A stretch of 64,000 nt of DNA, taken from positions 40,369,130-40,433,129 of the forward strand of contig CM068379.1 of NCBI GenBank assembly GCA_034770075.1. The letters are read 5' to 3'. A program made the position numbers and the translations under genes. Origin of the DNA: Aralia elata (Eukaryota; Streptophyta; Magnoliopsida; Apiales; Araliaceae). This document shows, in pieces, positions 42,755 to 55,871 of this stretch (position 1 is the first letter of the stretch; the number at the start of each line of letters is the position of its first letter). The notes under the pieces were generated by a model. It saw only the letters and a program-made list of their open reading frames with translations, did not search any database and was not told the DNA's origin.

Positions 42755-45625
42755 TGTAACGAATGCAATTTTTGTGATTGAATAAAAATATTTATTGAGT
42801 TATATAAATATTTTTATTAATTTATTGAGTTAAATAAATAATTTATTAAGTTTTTGTGAAGTGGGTATATGTTAAGTTTAATTATGTTAAATGTTATTTG
42901 AATGTGATTTGTTATGTAATTCTAATTTAATTTAATAATTAAATTAGATGATGAAAATGTTTATTTGAATAAATGATTTATTTGAATAAGAGAATTTATT
43001 TGGTATTATTGTTATTTGTTAAATGAAATTATTATTTGAGTTGGTAAGGTTTAATTGAATTTATTTAATAATAAGTTCAATTAAATTAGAAGTGTGACAT
43101 TTTAAATTATATGTTATAATGGTTTATTAAAATAAATGAGAAAATGTTTAATTCAGTTTTACCAAACAAGGCCCTATGATCTTTGTTTGGAAATAATGGG
43201 TTATTTTATTTGTGTTTTACCAAACAAGGCCTTAAGACCTTTAGTTAGAATAATAGATTATTTTATTTGTAATTGCCAAACATAGCCTTATGGCTTTTGA
43301 AATTTTAAACTGATGGATTAAATTTAGATTATACGTTATTATATTAATTATCAGTTTTTATTTTTATCAGTTTTATTTTTAAAGTGCGTCAGTTGTAAGA
43401 AAAGAAAAGAAAGAAAAGAAAGAACAGAGTTCAAAGAGAAAAGAGGATATATAGAGAAGAAGAGAGAGTTATAGAGAAAATTGAGAATTGAGAGGTTTGT
43501 GAATTGAGAAAGAGAAGAAAGGGAAGTGCTAGTAAGGAATTATATACATAGCTTGAAGGTATAATTCTTATTAGTTTTGTTTTAATTATGTTTTTATTAT
43601 TTTACTTCTCTGTATGTGATTTTTATTTCACTGTATATGAATTTATATGCTAAATACATGAATTACTTGGTTATAATTGTTAGTAAGCATGTATTAGAGA
43701 TTATGTGATGATTATAAACTAGTTTGAAGAATTAATTCATGAAAACATGCTTTAGAATTGAGTTCTTAGTTTTACAGAGCTTTGTTTCATGTATGACATA
43801 TTTGTTTGAAAATTTATGATTCAACATGGTTATTAATTGGTTAATTAATAATTGTTTATGATTGTATGATGAAAAACATGAATAATGCAAGAAGAATGGT
43901 TTTAATTGATTGAAAAATGAAATTACAGAGTTTAATTTCATGAGAATGGTTAAAACTTGAATATTTGGTTTTAACAGTGAATTTTTGGTTTTAAATTGGT
44001 TGATTATGTGTTTTATAATGCTTAGATTGATTAGAAACATGTTGGGTAAATGTTTTGTATCATATATGATGTCTGGGTATGTTTAATTTGTTTACTGGAT
44101 GCTAGAATTCGGAAAATTTGGCCAAATTTGGCCTAAGTTTTCACTAGTTCGCGACTGTAGGAGATGACTGTCGAGTCTCTCGCCCCGGCGAGAGAAATGA
44201 ACTGTAAATTCTCGCCCCGGCGAGAAATTTACAAAGGGAATCCTCGCCCCGGCGAGAAAATTTAAAGGGAATTCTCGCCCCGGCGAGAATCACTGCTGGA
44301 AAATTTTTATTATTTTGTTTTCCTTTCTTGGAAGTTATGATGTATAATATTAAGTGATTAATGAAATTCCTAGATAATTGAAACTTGTTGATTATGGTTT
44401 GCTAAATGAGATGTTATAATAAAAAGGATAAAAGCAAGCTTAAAGTGTATATTATTTTGTAACTAATTATGTTACCATTTTATAATTAAATGTATAGGTT
44501 ATTTAAGGATCGTGAGATATTTAATTTGTAATCAACGCTTGAGGCAAGTTCCTTATCTCAACTTATTACTTTATGTTGAGCAAGTTTTCCTTCCTTAAGC
44601 TTGAGAATTATTTATAGCAAGTTGTTGTTCTCTTTTAACTTGTTAATTTATTCAAGACAAGTTTATTTATATTGAGCAAGCTTATTGACCTTAGCTTATT
44701 GATATTCAAGCAAGGTTATTATCATGATTATATACTCAAGTTTTATTCCAATCATTGTTATTATTCAAACTTCGAGTATAATTTCTTTTGAACAAACTCT
44801 ATTGAATTAGACTAGCAAACCCTTATTGATTCAGCTAGTCCTTAGTTGATGAACGTTTCAAAGACTTAGAATGTTTTCTATACTTGTTCCAAGCCAATTT
44901 CCTTTTTGGTATGGATTCAGACGATAAACTGAGATGAACAACCCTAATATAGGGGATTACTTACGCGATAGCGTTAAAATGTTTGTGCACAATTACATTG
45001 TACAAAGGGCTGATCCCCCTGAGTACGAGATGTTGGTCCATAGTTTATATGACTGTTAAAGGTTACAGTAGAAATACTTGTCAACCTAGGACATAGTTCG
45101 AGGTCTTGTGACCCTCAGATACAATTTCTAAATCTTGAATTCTATATTTTTTGGAATCAAGCATTCTAAAGAGCTTTTAAACTTTAATCATTTATTGGTT
45201 GAGAATCAGAAAACTATTACTCCTCAGTTGAAATCATTTCATGTAGATATTATTGTTATTGTACTTGTGAGCAATTGTTTGCTCACTCTTGCACAAATCA
45301 TTGCAGCTAAGGCTGAGAGAAACCGGACGAGCCGTCCACGAGCAAAGGCAAGGGCAAGATGCATAAATAGCTAAAGACCTGTTATTTATTTGATGATCGA
45401 TTGTATCAAGACTTATTTAAATTATGTTTTATTCCGCATTTGATGTATTAGGGTTAAGATAACCTGGGATTTGAATATTTAATAGTTTGGTGATGTAACC
45501 CATTTTGGGAAGATATTTCTTTAAGTTGATTTAATTGTTATTTTACTGGGTAGTTAGTTTTGAATGTATGTTATAGTGAACACCAAATCAGTGGGAATTA
45601 AGTACCTGGATTTGAGGGTGTCACA
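42755..45625 (+). repeat. 3' LTR of F1
   Basis: 2871 bp, near-identical to the 5' LTR. Visible differences include a short duplication near 43352-43378 (TCAGTTTTTATTTTTA), one fewer GC-rich inverted repeat (cluster 44178-44288, four copies), and small changes around 45316-45356. The two LTRs were identical at insertion, so these changes arose afterwards. Confidence 0.94.
44178..44288 (+). repeat. GC-rich inverted-repeat cluster, four copies, F1 3' LTR
   Basis: Same motif as at 35270-35396, but one ~18-bp unit (the copy beginning GAGCTCGCCCC) is missing. Hairpin-mediated or slippage deletion after integration is the simplest explanation. Confidence 0.92.
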
Positions 45626-45635
45626 TTTCGTGTAA

Positions 45636-48600
45636 CAACTATGTAGGCTAGATATCCCTACACATCCTTTGCCTCAACATCCTTCCCGGCCTGCATCAAT
45701 CGTCACACAACTCCGCTTGTCTAGGCGACTTGCTGTCATAAAACACTACCTTTGACGGAGTCAATAAGGTTCATCAACACAACACTTCTTTTGGCAATCA
45801 ATAATTTGCACCATGAATCGATCAACCAATCCATGCCTAGAATAACAGTCAAACTCCCCAAGGCGCGAATTGGAATTAAATTTACCGTCATCACATGACC
45901 CTTAATATTTATCTGACAGTTCTTGTGGGATAATCTTAATTTATCTGACAGTATTCTTGTGGACACTTCCCTATTCGCAATTTTCCCTATAATTCATAGG
46001 ATAATCTATACTCTTCTTTGGGTAACTCAAATTTTCCTAGCAAAATCATCGGATATAAATGAACAAGTAGCACCCGAATCAAATAATACGTAAGCAATTT
46101 ATTACACTATTGACCGAAATGATAAACTTACACTACATCCTTTGACTGCATAGCATCCTGCACCGTCATGTTGAATGTTCGAAGGGGTAGGTTTGATTGG
46201 TGTGGCGTCGGTCCAGTGATAGTCAAAATTGCCCTCCACCCACCGCTTCCCTTTCCTCCCCTAGCATTTTCCTGTAGTTTTTCTTAGGGAAATTCTCGAG
46301 CAAAGTGATCCTTCGACCCGCAAATAAAACATGCGCCCTTCTTCAAACTAGGACACTTTTGGTGCGATATGACCCTCTTGTCCGCAGTTAAAAGCATACC
46401 CTCTTACCCTTCAAACAAACCTCCCACATGATTCTTTCCACAGGTACAACGCATGCCTCCACCTTCTTTCTTTTTTGATTGTGCCCAGCCTGAATGCCAC
46501 CAGAGTTACTATTCACTCCCACTTTCTCTTTTGATTTGCTGCCCACCATGCTACGGCTTACCAATATGCCTATTTATCATTCTCATATCAATTCTTCTTT
46601 TTGCTTCTGCCCTTGCTGATTGTATTTTAGACAGCAGTAACAGGAGCTAGCATCACCTACCCCCTTTTCAAGCGGATTATCGCCTTTTTCTAATTACTGC
46701 CTCACAATATAATATTTCATGTTGTTCACGTGTTGAAACATACATCGAAACTCGGCTATACAGCCAGCGGGCCTTCAGTCCCATGCTCCAAAAACCTTCT
46801 ACGCCTTTTTCGCGCATAACCGGGTATTAACTTGATATGGGTGCAATCCTCGCCCCCCAACTAGGACGTTTTTGTTTAAAGCTTTTGTTGTTATTGCTGA
46901 TGCATACTCACGCGCACCGTCATGGTACCTTGCTGCACCTCATCCAGAAATTGCACCCCCCCCCTCCCAATCTGATTTCTGTGCGGTTGTGCCCGAAAAG
47001 AGAAAAATTTAAGTTCTCGGAAAAAAAGAAAAATCCATTCTATCCGTAAATCGTTCCCCACAGTTATTTATTCCCTGACCACCTCGAGTTGTTGTTTAGC
47101 TTTTTCTTTTGCCACCAGTGTTAACGTTTGCTTTTCTGATTTTTGGCGGGAGTTTGTGCTGTGATTTTTTGAGCAATAAATGTTGGCAATATGGGCAAGT
47201 TCTTCTCTTCTGGTTCTCGTTGACCCCCGGAGCGACAATTTTTTTTTTCATAACACTTTTCTCCATCTACCTTGACCCAAGTTTGTGCCTTTTCGATCGG
47301 ATGATTCATAGGACCCCTCTTTGAAAAAATTCTTGGGGGGTTTCCAACATCCTTTAAAAGGTCTTTGAAAAAGTCATGGCCTGTAGCCTTGGGGGGTTTG
47401 GAATTCGCCAACGATGGCTCCCCCTGGTTAATTCCAAAGTTTACCAAACTGCTGCATTTGGATTTAAAACTGTTGGCTTCATTCGTTGTTGTTGGTGGAT
47501 CCCTCAGGGGTGTCTTGTTGGATTGGGTTTGTCTTTCTTGGCCGGGCATCTTACTGTCAAGAGGTAATTAGCTGTTCGTTATTAGCAATTATGTTGCTCA
47601 AATTGACTTTTAAACATTTAAGTCTTTAACCTTAAACATTTATAAACAAAACACTTAACAGCATAAGCAACATCCTGATAAATTTTCGCATTTTGTATTC
47701 AATTACTTGCTTTCCAAAAACCTTAACATTAGGATAACATCCTATTTATTTACCAATTCCATTTATCCTGAAATCATAAAATATCCAGGATTTACATCAT
47801 TATTCTATCCCATTAATACAAAACTGGGATTTTTACAACTTATTAACTTCATAAATTTTCATTACTACCACCATCTGATCAATAAATCTACGATAACCCA
47901 TTCCACGGCGCACTAGCTTCCTCTCGTTCTTGCTCCATAAATTACGATTGTCACCAATTCCTTCGATCCATCATTATATCGGGGTTTTGATCATCTGATA
48001 AACTGCGCTAATGGATGACGATGTGTATTGTGAACTCGATCCTGGGATCTAATTCGATTGTGGATTGTGGAAAAAAGGAAAAAATAGGGTCCTACATCTC
48101 AATCAATTCTTGGCCTTCTGTTGACCAGCTACTTCACATTCAAACCACGATCTGCGGCGGAGTTTTAGGCCTCCCTAAAAACCAAGCGTCTTCAGCTCTA
48201 GCCCGCTTAGCTGTTCTCTTCTTTCAATTCATCTAGTACAATTTTCATTTCTAGCCAATAACCGAACCTCGTCGGGGGTAACTCAGACTGAGCTAGTCTC
48301 TGCTCGACCCTCTACGAGACGTGATGAAATGTCTTGGATCTCTAACATCCTTTCTGCTCTAGGAATGGCTTAAACATTTCCACAACCTTTAGGTATTCTA
48401 ACACTCCTTCTTTTTGGCTCTCATACATGAAAACCTAGCTTCCATTCCACGTCCCCAAGACGTATATCAAGCTCCCTTCAATCTCCACCCGTGTTTCTTC
48501 TGCCTCCAGAAACAAGTATGTCGCTCAACCATCTGCTCCTCTCAGCTCCTCCACACTCTAATCCTGCAAACTCTATGTTGCCGGTCAACTATCACCCTGC

Positions 48601-48860
48601 TTATACCAATCCTGAACATCCATAAATGAATGATAGTTGGTATCTCCCTCAAGGGTCTTCTTCCTCCTCCTCAATTCTCCCTCCGGGGGATTCCTCCTTA
48701 GGATCAGTCTTCAGGCTCGTACCTCGGGGACGACTACAACTGTGATCAATGGGGATGGCTCCCTCATGACCACTAGCTGCTCCCAAGATACTTCATGAAT
48801 ATCCCGGGGCTTCTCACTCCCTAGCCTAGATGGATCCTCCCTATATCATGTCAATTCCTG
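45636..48860 (-). pseudogene. F2 extra ORF, gag and protease relicts
   Basis: Protease region: similarity to F1 at 45636-46090, including NIKGHVMTVNLIP and VILGMDWL. Zinc-knuckle region: 46300-46450, with ACFICGSKDHFARE-like remains. Gag N-terminus: about 47100-47560 (fragments such as KAQTWV). Extra-ORF relict: about 47950-48860, with CAG at 48300-48302 opposite the F1 stop and only one or two DPEE-like units. Numerous frameshifts and stops make every part non-functional. It is useful as an outgroup for judging the F1 mutations. Confidence 0.75.
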
Positions 48861-49135
48861 TCACCAAAATTTTAAGTTTTAATTACTACCTATACTCGAT
48901 ATTACTCACGCGAGCACAATAAGTTTTGTTATCAAGGTAAAGGCACATAACACACAACGTTAATCATTTTCATTATCTTTTATTTGGAATTTCCGTAATC
49001 CATTGCCTGTTAGAACTCGATTAAGAGGTTTTATTCACACCACTATAGTATATTCTCTATTTTCCCAAAAGGCGTACTACCCCTAAGGTTTTTCCCCCAC
49101 CTAGAGGTTCATAACCTAGAGCTCTGATACCAACC

Positions 49136-51943
49136 TGTTGACAACCCCTCAAATTCTGGGTATTTAATTCCCACTGATTTGAGTTTTGTTCACTAAACCA
49201 TTCATTCATTAATCTAGCTACCCATTTAGTTAAAGGACAATTTAAATTAATTTGAATGAAAAATTTTTCTCACAAAATGGTTACATCTCTAATCTCTTAA
49301 TCAAACAAAATTCCCAGGTTATTCTAACCATTTATTACATCATTCGCGGAATAAAAATAGAAAAGTTAAATATAGTCTTTTTTACAATAAAACATCAAAT
49401 AAATAACTAACTTATATCTTTAGCTATTTGCTGCAATCTTGCCCTTGCCCTTACTTCGAGTGGGACCGGCTCATCTTTCGTCCGACGCAACTTTCTGTCT
49501 TAGCTCTTGCAATGTTTAATGCCAAGACAGTGAGCAAACAATTTCCCACAAGTATGATGACAATAACATTTAAATGATAATCAGATTTCAATTCGCTGAG
49601 GGTATAATAATTTTCTGAATTCAGTCAACAAATAATCAAGGTCTGAAAGGCTCGTTAGAGATGCTTGATTCAAGAAAAAACTACTGATTTCTTCAAGATT
49701 TTAAAAGTTATATCTGAGGGTCATAAGGACGCTCGATTAACTATGTCCTAGGTTTAACATAGTATTTCTACCGTAACCTTTAACAGTACTTAAAGGACTA
49801 TGGGACCATCCATCTCGTACTCAGGGGGGGATCACCGACCTTTTGGATACAATGTATTGTGCACAAATATTTTAACGCTGGTGCGTAATTAATCCCCTAT
49901 ATTAGGGTTGTTCATCTCAGTTTAGCATCAGAATCCGTACCAAAAGGAACTTGGTTTGGAACAATTTTAAAATATTCTAAGTCTTTAGAACGTTCATCAA
50001 CTAAGGACTAGCTGAATCAATAAGGGTTTGCTAGTCACTAAAACATTCGATTCAACAATAAAGTTGTACAATAAAATTTATGTTGAAGTTTGAATAACGA
50101 TCAAATAACAAATGACTAGAACAAAATGTAAGCATTTGATATTATAACAACCTTGCTTGAATGATAATAAGCTAAGGTTAATAGGCTTGCTCTACGGAAG
50201 TAAACTTACTTTAAATGAATTAACAAGATTAAGGGAGGAAAAACTTGCCTCGCACGTAGATTACAGACTTAAATTCACGTTCCTTAATCAACCTATACAT
50301 TTTAATTATAAAACGGGTAACAATAATTAGTAACAGAATTATATGCACTTTAGAATTTGTTCTTATTTCCCTTTAGTATATCAAATGTCATTTGATATTC
50401 ATTAAATATTTGCTTACCAATCATTGTAGTATCTTATTTATTATTAAATACTTTAATCTAAGTTTTAATCATGTACATGACAACATAGCAGGATTACAAA
50501 AAAAAATAAAAAAATAAAAAAAACTTTTCAGTTATGTTCCACCGCCGGGGGCGGCAAATTCCTTCACAAAACTCTCGCCGGGGCAAGAGAACTAAGTCAT
50601 TTTTACCGCCGGGGCCGAGAATTCCAGTACATTTCTACCGCCGGGGCTGTAGACTCGACAGTCATCTCCTACAGTTCGCGAACCAGTGACATTCTAGGCC
50701 AAATTTTCCAAATTCTACCATCCAACACCATAAATTAAACATACCCAGACATCATCAAACATGTTATAAAACAATTACCCAACATGTTTCTTAACATTCT
50801 AACCATTATAATACACATAATCAACGGGTTAGAAGCCAAAATTCTCTGTTTAAAACAAAATATTCATGTTTTAGCCATTTAAATGAAAATCAACCACTGT
50901 AAATTCATCTCTAAACCATTTCTAATCCATTTCCACTTACATTCTTTCGTTTTTCATTATATTATCATAATCAAATGTCAATTTACCGATTAATAATCAA
51001 TTTGAGCATCAATTTTCATACATATATGCCATTACATGAAAGTAAAACTCTGTTAAAACCAAAAAATCTTTTCTAAAAGCATACTTTCATGATTAATCTT
51101 GACTAAGACATGATTACAAACATCATACAATAATTATTCATATTTATCCACACATATAAACAATTACCACATGCATTGGTCATAAAAATTTATTTTCAGA
51201 GAACTAAAAAAAAAAAATAGTTTCCAGTGGAGAAATCAAAGAATACAATTTACAGAAGTTTGAATGAAATTATACCTCTTAATTGTTGATCAAGTCTAAG
51301 CAAAGACAATCCCCCCCTTGATTCTCAGTTTTTCTCTCTTTCAAATTCACAGAGTTCTCAACTCTTTCTACAATTCTCTTTTGTGTACTCTCAATACTCA
51401 GACAACGCTTTTAACAAAATAAAACTGATAGCTTTAAAAAAATACCAACAACCATATTCTATTATTTAATCCATCAGTTACATAGTTCAAAAGCCACTAA
51501 GGCTTGTTTGACAAATACTAAATTAAAAATAAGAATTCAAAAGCCACAAGACTTTTGTTTGTAAAAAAAAAATTAATCTTCTTTTAAATATTTTTAATAC
51601 TTATTATATGATATGCTTCAAATTGTCACACTTTAATCAATTAAAATTTGTAACAATATAAATTTAATTTATAACTTCTATTTGGCTATCAATAAATTAA
51701 TCCAAATAATTCAATAAATCATTTTATTCAAATAAATCAGTAATCATCTAATTTAATTATTAAATTAGAATAATCACATCAAATCACATTTAAATAATAT
51801 TTAACATAATTACACTTAACATGAAACTATTCCCACAACAAACTTTATAAATTATTTATTTTACTCAATAAATAACTTAACAAAAATATTTATTTAAACT
51901 CAATAAATATTTTATTTCATTCACAAAAATCACATTCGTTACA
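49136..51943 (-). repeat. 5' LTR of F2
   Basis: The ends correspond to those of the F1 LTR. The GC-rich cluster is present but decayed at about 50540-50650 (for example CTCGCCGGGGCAAGAG and ACCGCCGGGGC). It is followed at 51944 by family A LTR sequence. Confidence 0.88.
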
Positions 51944-52885
51944 GATTGGGTATAATAAGTTGTGCATGGAGATAGGTGAATGATCAACAAAGAATCTACC
52001 ACGTCTAGTAAAAGATGTGAAATGTCCTATATGATTCGATAAATGACAAACTCAATAGTCCCTTGGCCAAGGCAGAATGAAATTAGAAATGAGTTTCTAA
52101 TTTTGCATTATTTAGCGTTGTGCATTTGGGAATCGAAATACATATAATAAAATAAAATAAGACATGACAGTAAATACATGTCTTATATTCAGTTGGGACA
52201 TTGTATGGTAGAAGGATTAAATTATACAGGTAACTATTCACTGAAAGGTTCCTTTTTGTGATTAATGTTGAAATCTATATTATCTGAAAAGTCGTTGATC
52301 GCTAAGGGGACTTACCATTATTGTAGAATAAATATTATTTATTTAAATAAAGTAAAATAGTTTAATTTATTTATTTAAATAAGATTAGAATTGTTCTAAT
52401 TAATTTATTCACACACCGGTTTAATATGGAGAACCTAAAGGGTGACACCGCAAAAGGAAAATATTTATTTAAGAAGTAAATGACATAATTGTAATAATAA
52501 GTTAAGTGTATTTAATTTAATCTATGGAGATTAGAATAAATTAAATAGCTTAATATTTATTATTTAATATTTTAGAAATATTAAATATAAATTAATAAGA
52601 GGAGTCTTATTTATTATTATTATTACTATTATTTAATTCCTAATAGGGATTAATTTAAGAATTAATTAATAGAAGTACTCTCTCATGAATTCCTAATTGG
52701 ATTAGGAGCATAATTAATTAAAGGAGTTTTAATTATAATAGAAACCCTAATCCTAAATTGTTTAGGGAAGAGTTATTCCTACATCTATAAATAAGAGGAG
52801 TCTTATCATAGATTAGGGTTACACACTTTTGCATTAGATTGTGGAGAGTACTTGCAATTTCTATAGAGATAGAAACTAAGGTTTT
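51944..52885 (+). repeat. A6 5' LTR, left piece
   Basis: It matches the A3 LTR from about 20452 to 21375, with TATAAATA at about 52785-52792. It breaks off in GATAGAAACTAAGGTTTT, where the inverted A4 fragment joins through a few T residues. Confidence 0.88.
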
Positions 52886-55131
52886 TCTCTTAAAAGACCC
52901 ATATTCACACTCTGGGCACTATGCCCTTTTTGTGGAGTAACCAGAGTCTATACTTGGTTCTCTAACATGGAGTCCATTTCGGATTTCATGGCTTCTAGCC
53001 ATTTCTCTTGAGTGTCTAACTACTCATGGCCTCATCATATATAACTGGATCATCATCCTCTATGATGTGTACCTTATCATCATCCCTATGATTGAATCCA
53101 TACCTTATAGGTATCTTCGGTACTCTTCCAGATTTATGATTCGGTTGTGGTACAATAGGTATATCTACAGGTTCCTCGGTTTGACTTAAAGTGCTTTGTG
53201 GTTCTTAAACTCCTTTAAGATCTATTAGCCTCCCATTAGCTCCTTCAATGATAAACACCTTCTATCTAAGAAGGCAACATGTAAGATTATAGTACCCTAA
53301 ACTTTCTTTAGGATATCCCACAAATCTGCACTTGTCATATTTTGTCCCAAACTTATCTTTGAAACCTTTTTCACATAAGCTGGACAACCCCTTATCTTAA
53401 CATACTTAAGAATAGGAATCCTCCCTATCCATAACCTTTATGGAGTCTTGGGGCCTGATTTTTGAGGTTACTTTATTTTGTAGATATGCAGCCATTTCTA
53501 GGGCATAACCCCAGATGGATACTAGAATGTCGGTAAAAATCATTATGGACTGCACCATGTCCAACAAGGTACAATTTCTCCTCTTAGATACACCAATTAA
53601 TTATTGTGTATCAGGACGTTTCCATTATGAGAAAATACCATTTTGAGATGATTTTAGAAACTCATTGCACAAGTATTCTTTCCTCGATCTGATCAAAGAA
53701 TCTTAATACTTTGTCAATATGTTTCACTTTTGAATTCATTGAACATTTCAAATGATTCAGTCTTGTATTTATCAAATACACACATTCAACTCTTTGAATG
53801 GACCATCTCCTTTTTCGTTTACTAGTTTGTTCAATTTGTAAAAATTATTTTTCATGTAAGTCAAGTATACAAAGTCCTATCAAGTATTCTTCCAGTTTCA
53901 AACAAAATATTATCATTATATAAGTAGAACAAACAATTGTTCTTAAATATAATACCAGAACCTTCCTTGTCCAACAACGGAAGTAATAATGTTTCTAAAG
54001 AGAACTAGAACATAATAAACAACTTATTAACTTAATAGACTTGCCCTGTAGGCAATGCTAAACTATAAGTTCCTATGGTTAATGCAGCAAACCTTTGCTC
54101 CATTCCCACACATAAGATTACTTACTCTTTGTTTAGCTTTTCCTACTTCTGCTTAGTCTATGCATTGGGATTGCATATGTGCGAGAACTATAGCCGGTAT
54201 CCAATACCTAAGTAGAACCTTGACTTATAGAAAAATTTATTTCAATCATGAACAAATATATATCTATAAACCGAAGCTTCACTAAGCTTCTTCTGGTTAC
54301 CCTCTGTAAGATTCTCCTTACAGTTTTCCTTTCCAGTATCTAGGCTTATTGCAGTGGAAGCAAACTCCTTTGCTATCTGCATCAAGATCAATCTTGTTTT
54401 TATTATCCTTTGTTTTTTGCCTTTTTCCATTTACCTTCTTTGAATTGTTCTTCTTTTAAGAAGATCCTTTGGCCTTCTTCCGCTTCCTGGAAGAATCATC
54501 TATCAGTAAGACTTGGTCTTTCTTGGTTGGAAAGTGACTCTTTACAGTTTTCAACATGTTTTTAAGCAAACTCAGGCAGGCTGGACATATAGCTTGTTCA
54601 TGTGGAAATTCACAACAATTTGTTGAGAACGAGTCCGGAATTGATTGCAAGATCAAATCTTGGATCAACTCTCCATCCATTAAAACCCCAGTTGTCCTAA
54701 TTTGTTCAATCAGATTGATCATTTTAGGACATATGTCTGTACTGTAGTGCCATCGGTTATTCTAGATCGAAAGAGCTCCTCAGATATCTGATATCTAATA
54801 GTCCTACTTTCCTCACCCTTCAACTTCTTGAAGGTGCAGGAGTATAGTAGGAGCATCCATAGTTTCATGCTGACGCTGAAGCTCGTTACTCATGGATGCG
54901 AGCATGATGCATTGAGCCAACTGTGCATCATCTTGCCACTTTTTAAAAGTAACAATCTCTTCCTCAAAGGCATTGTCTGCAACCATTGCAGGAATAAGCA
55001 TATTAAGGATATAAGATAGCTTTTCAGCCTTGAGAACTTATTCTCAAATTCTTTAACCAGTCCTTTTAATTTGGTCCAGTTAATTAGCATCTAATATGCT
55101 CCACAGTGATAGTAAATTAGACATCGTAAAA
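52886..55131 (-). pseudogene. A4: inverted gag-pol fragment of family A inside the A6 LTR
   Basis: Minus-strand family A interior from the gag ATG (55125-55123) to the start of RT, without any LTR. Gag pieces: CIMLASMSNELQRQHETMDA (about 54840-54935) and MINLIEQ..GELIQDLILQSIPDSF (about 54635-54722). The gag frameshift at codon 15 is present (55078-55090), as are the three integrase stops (53693-53695, 53635-53637, 53601-53603). YxIS reads CAG here, as in A5, not TAG as in A2/A3. The fragment ends a few bases upstream of the gag ATG at 55131. Confidence 0.82.
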
Positions 55132-55871
55132 AAAATCAATAATTGTAACATCTCAGTAATTTTGGAGCATTTATCTTGCTCAACACACAAGTAAATTGTG
55201 ATCAATAACTGCATATTCTATCAATCTACTTAATATTTATAATTGTTGGAGTGATTCGGCCTTCTAGACGTGGGTGAATATTTATCAATCTCGTTCTTCA
55301 TTAATCTTTTGTTGTTTTTCTATAACTTTAAATTAATTAATTAATACAATCATAAGTTACCAAATTGTAGGTGTATTTTTTGATCAACAGATATAGATAG
55401 ATAAAATTAGCTAAAATCGAGGGAACCTAAAAAAAATTCCATATAACGTTAGCCCCATAACTAAAAATTTTAAATAGACCCCCCAAAAAACGGAGATTTT
55501 AACGGCCAAAATATTTAACTTCCTAAGAGGAGAAGCTGAAAAGTTCCTCAGGTTGGTCAAGAACATGAATATTTCCTTTCTTTTCTTTCTTTTATTTATT
55601 TTCTTAGAAAGGAATGTTCCTCAAAATTAAAAATGATGTTATTTTGACCGACCCAACCTGACAGTTTCTTTCACCTCCTCCTCAGGACTTTCCGTTATAC
55701 TTTTGATCCGTTTTCCAAAATTGCCCACTCATATATCAACTTTTTAATTAATTGATCTTACTATTTTATTTTCCTATCCTTTTTTGGGTTTATCTTAATT
55801 ATGCTGTTATTTTTCAATGCTTCCTTTCCTCGTGAATATATGTTCCGCTAATTTTTTCACTTGGAATAGAG
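55132..55871. other. Unassigned sequence within the A6 LTR insertion
   Basis: 740 bp of AT-rich sequence with no credible gene. TGTAACATCTCAGTAATTTTGG at about 55145 resembles a Ty3/gypsy LTR start, but no matching end is visible. A pyrimidine-rich CTTTCTTTTCTTTC stretch is at about 55575-55592. It joins A6 LTR sequence at 55872. Confidence 0.4.

Larger units (their letters stand above)
33863..45625 (+). mobile_element. Chromovirus F1 (Ty3/gypsy, Tekay/Del-like)
   Basis: 11,763 bp with two near-identical LTRs (33863-36736, 2874 bp; 42755-45625, 2871 bp), PBS, an extra ORF, a gag-pol frame and a PPT. The pol order PR-RT-RH-IN with a C-terminal chromodomain-like tail places it among chromoviruses, and LTR size and gag style suggest Tekay/Del. 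The flanking pentamers TCAAT (33858-33862) and TTTCG (45626-45630) do not match. The left flank is element C, and the right flank is the reversed F2 copy. Confidence 0.93.
45626..51943 (-). mobile_element. F2: reversed, decayed, truncated second copy of the F family
   Basis: On the minus strand: 5' LTR (49136-51943, 2808 bp), PBS at 49121-49132, extra-ORF relict, gag and start of protease. It is truncated at 45626, where it abuts F1. The right end at 51943 is the reverse of TGTAACGAATG. It is much more diverged from F1 than the two F1 LTRs are from each other. The missing RT-IN-3' LTR half is not found to the left of F1. Confidence 0.88.

Noticed and set aside
47109..47571. Overlapping ORFs around 47.1-47.6 kb as independent genes
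   Set aside because: The minus-strand frame shows the decayed F2 gag N-terminus; the plus-strand frames are its shadows.
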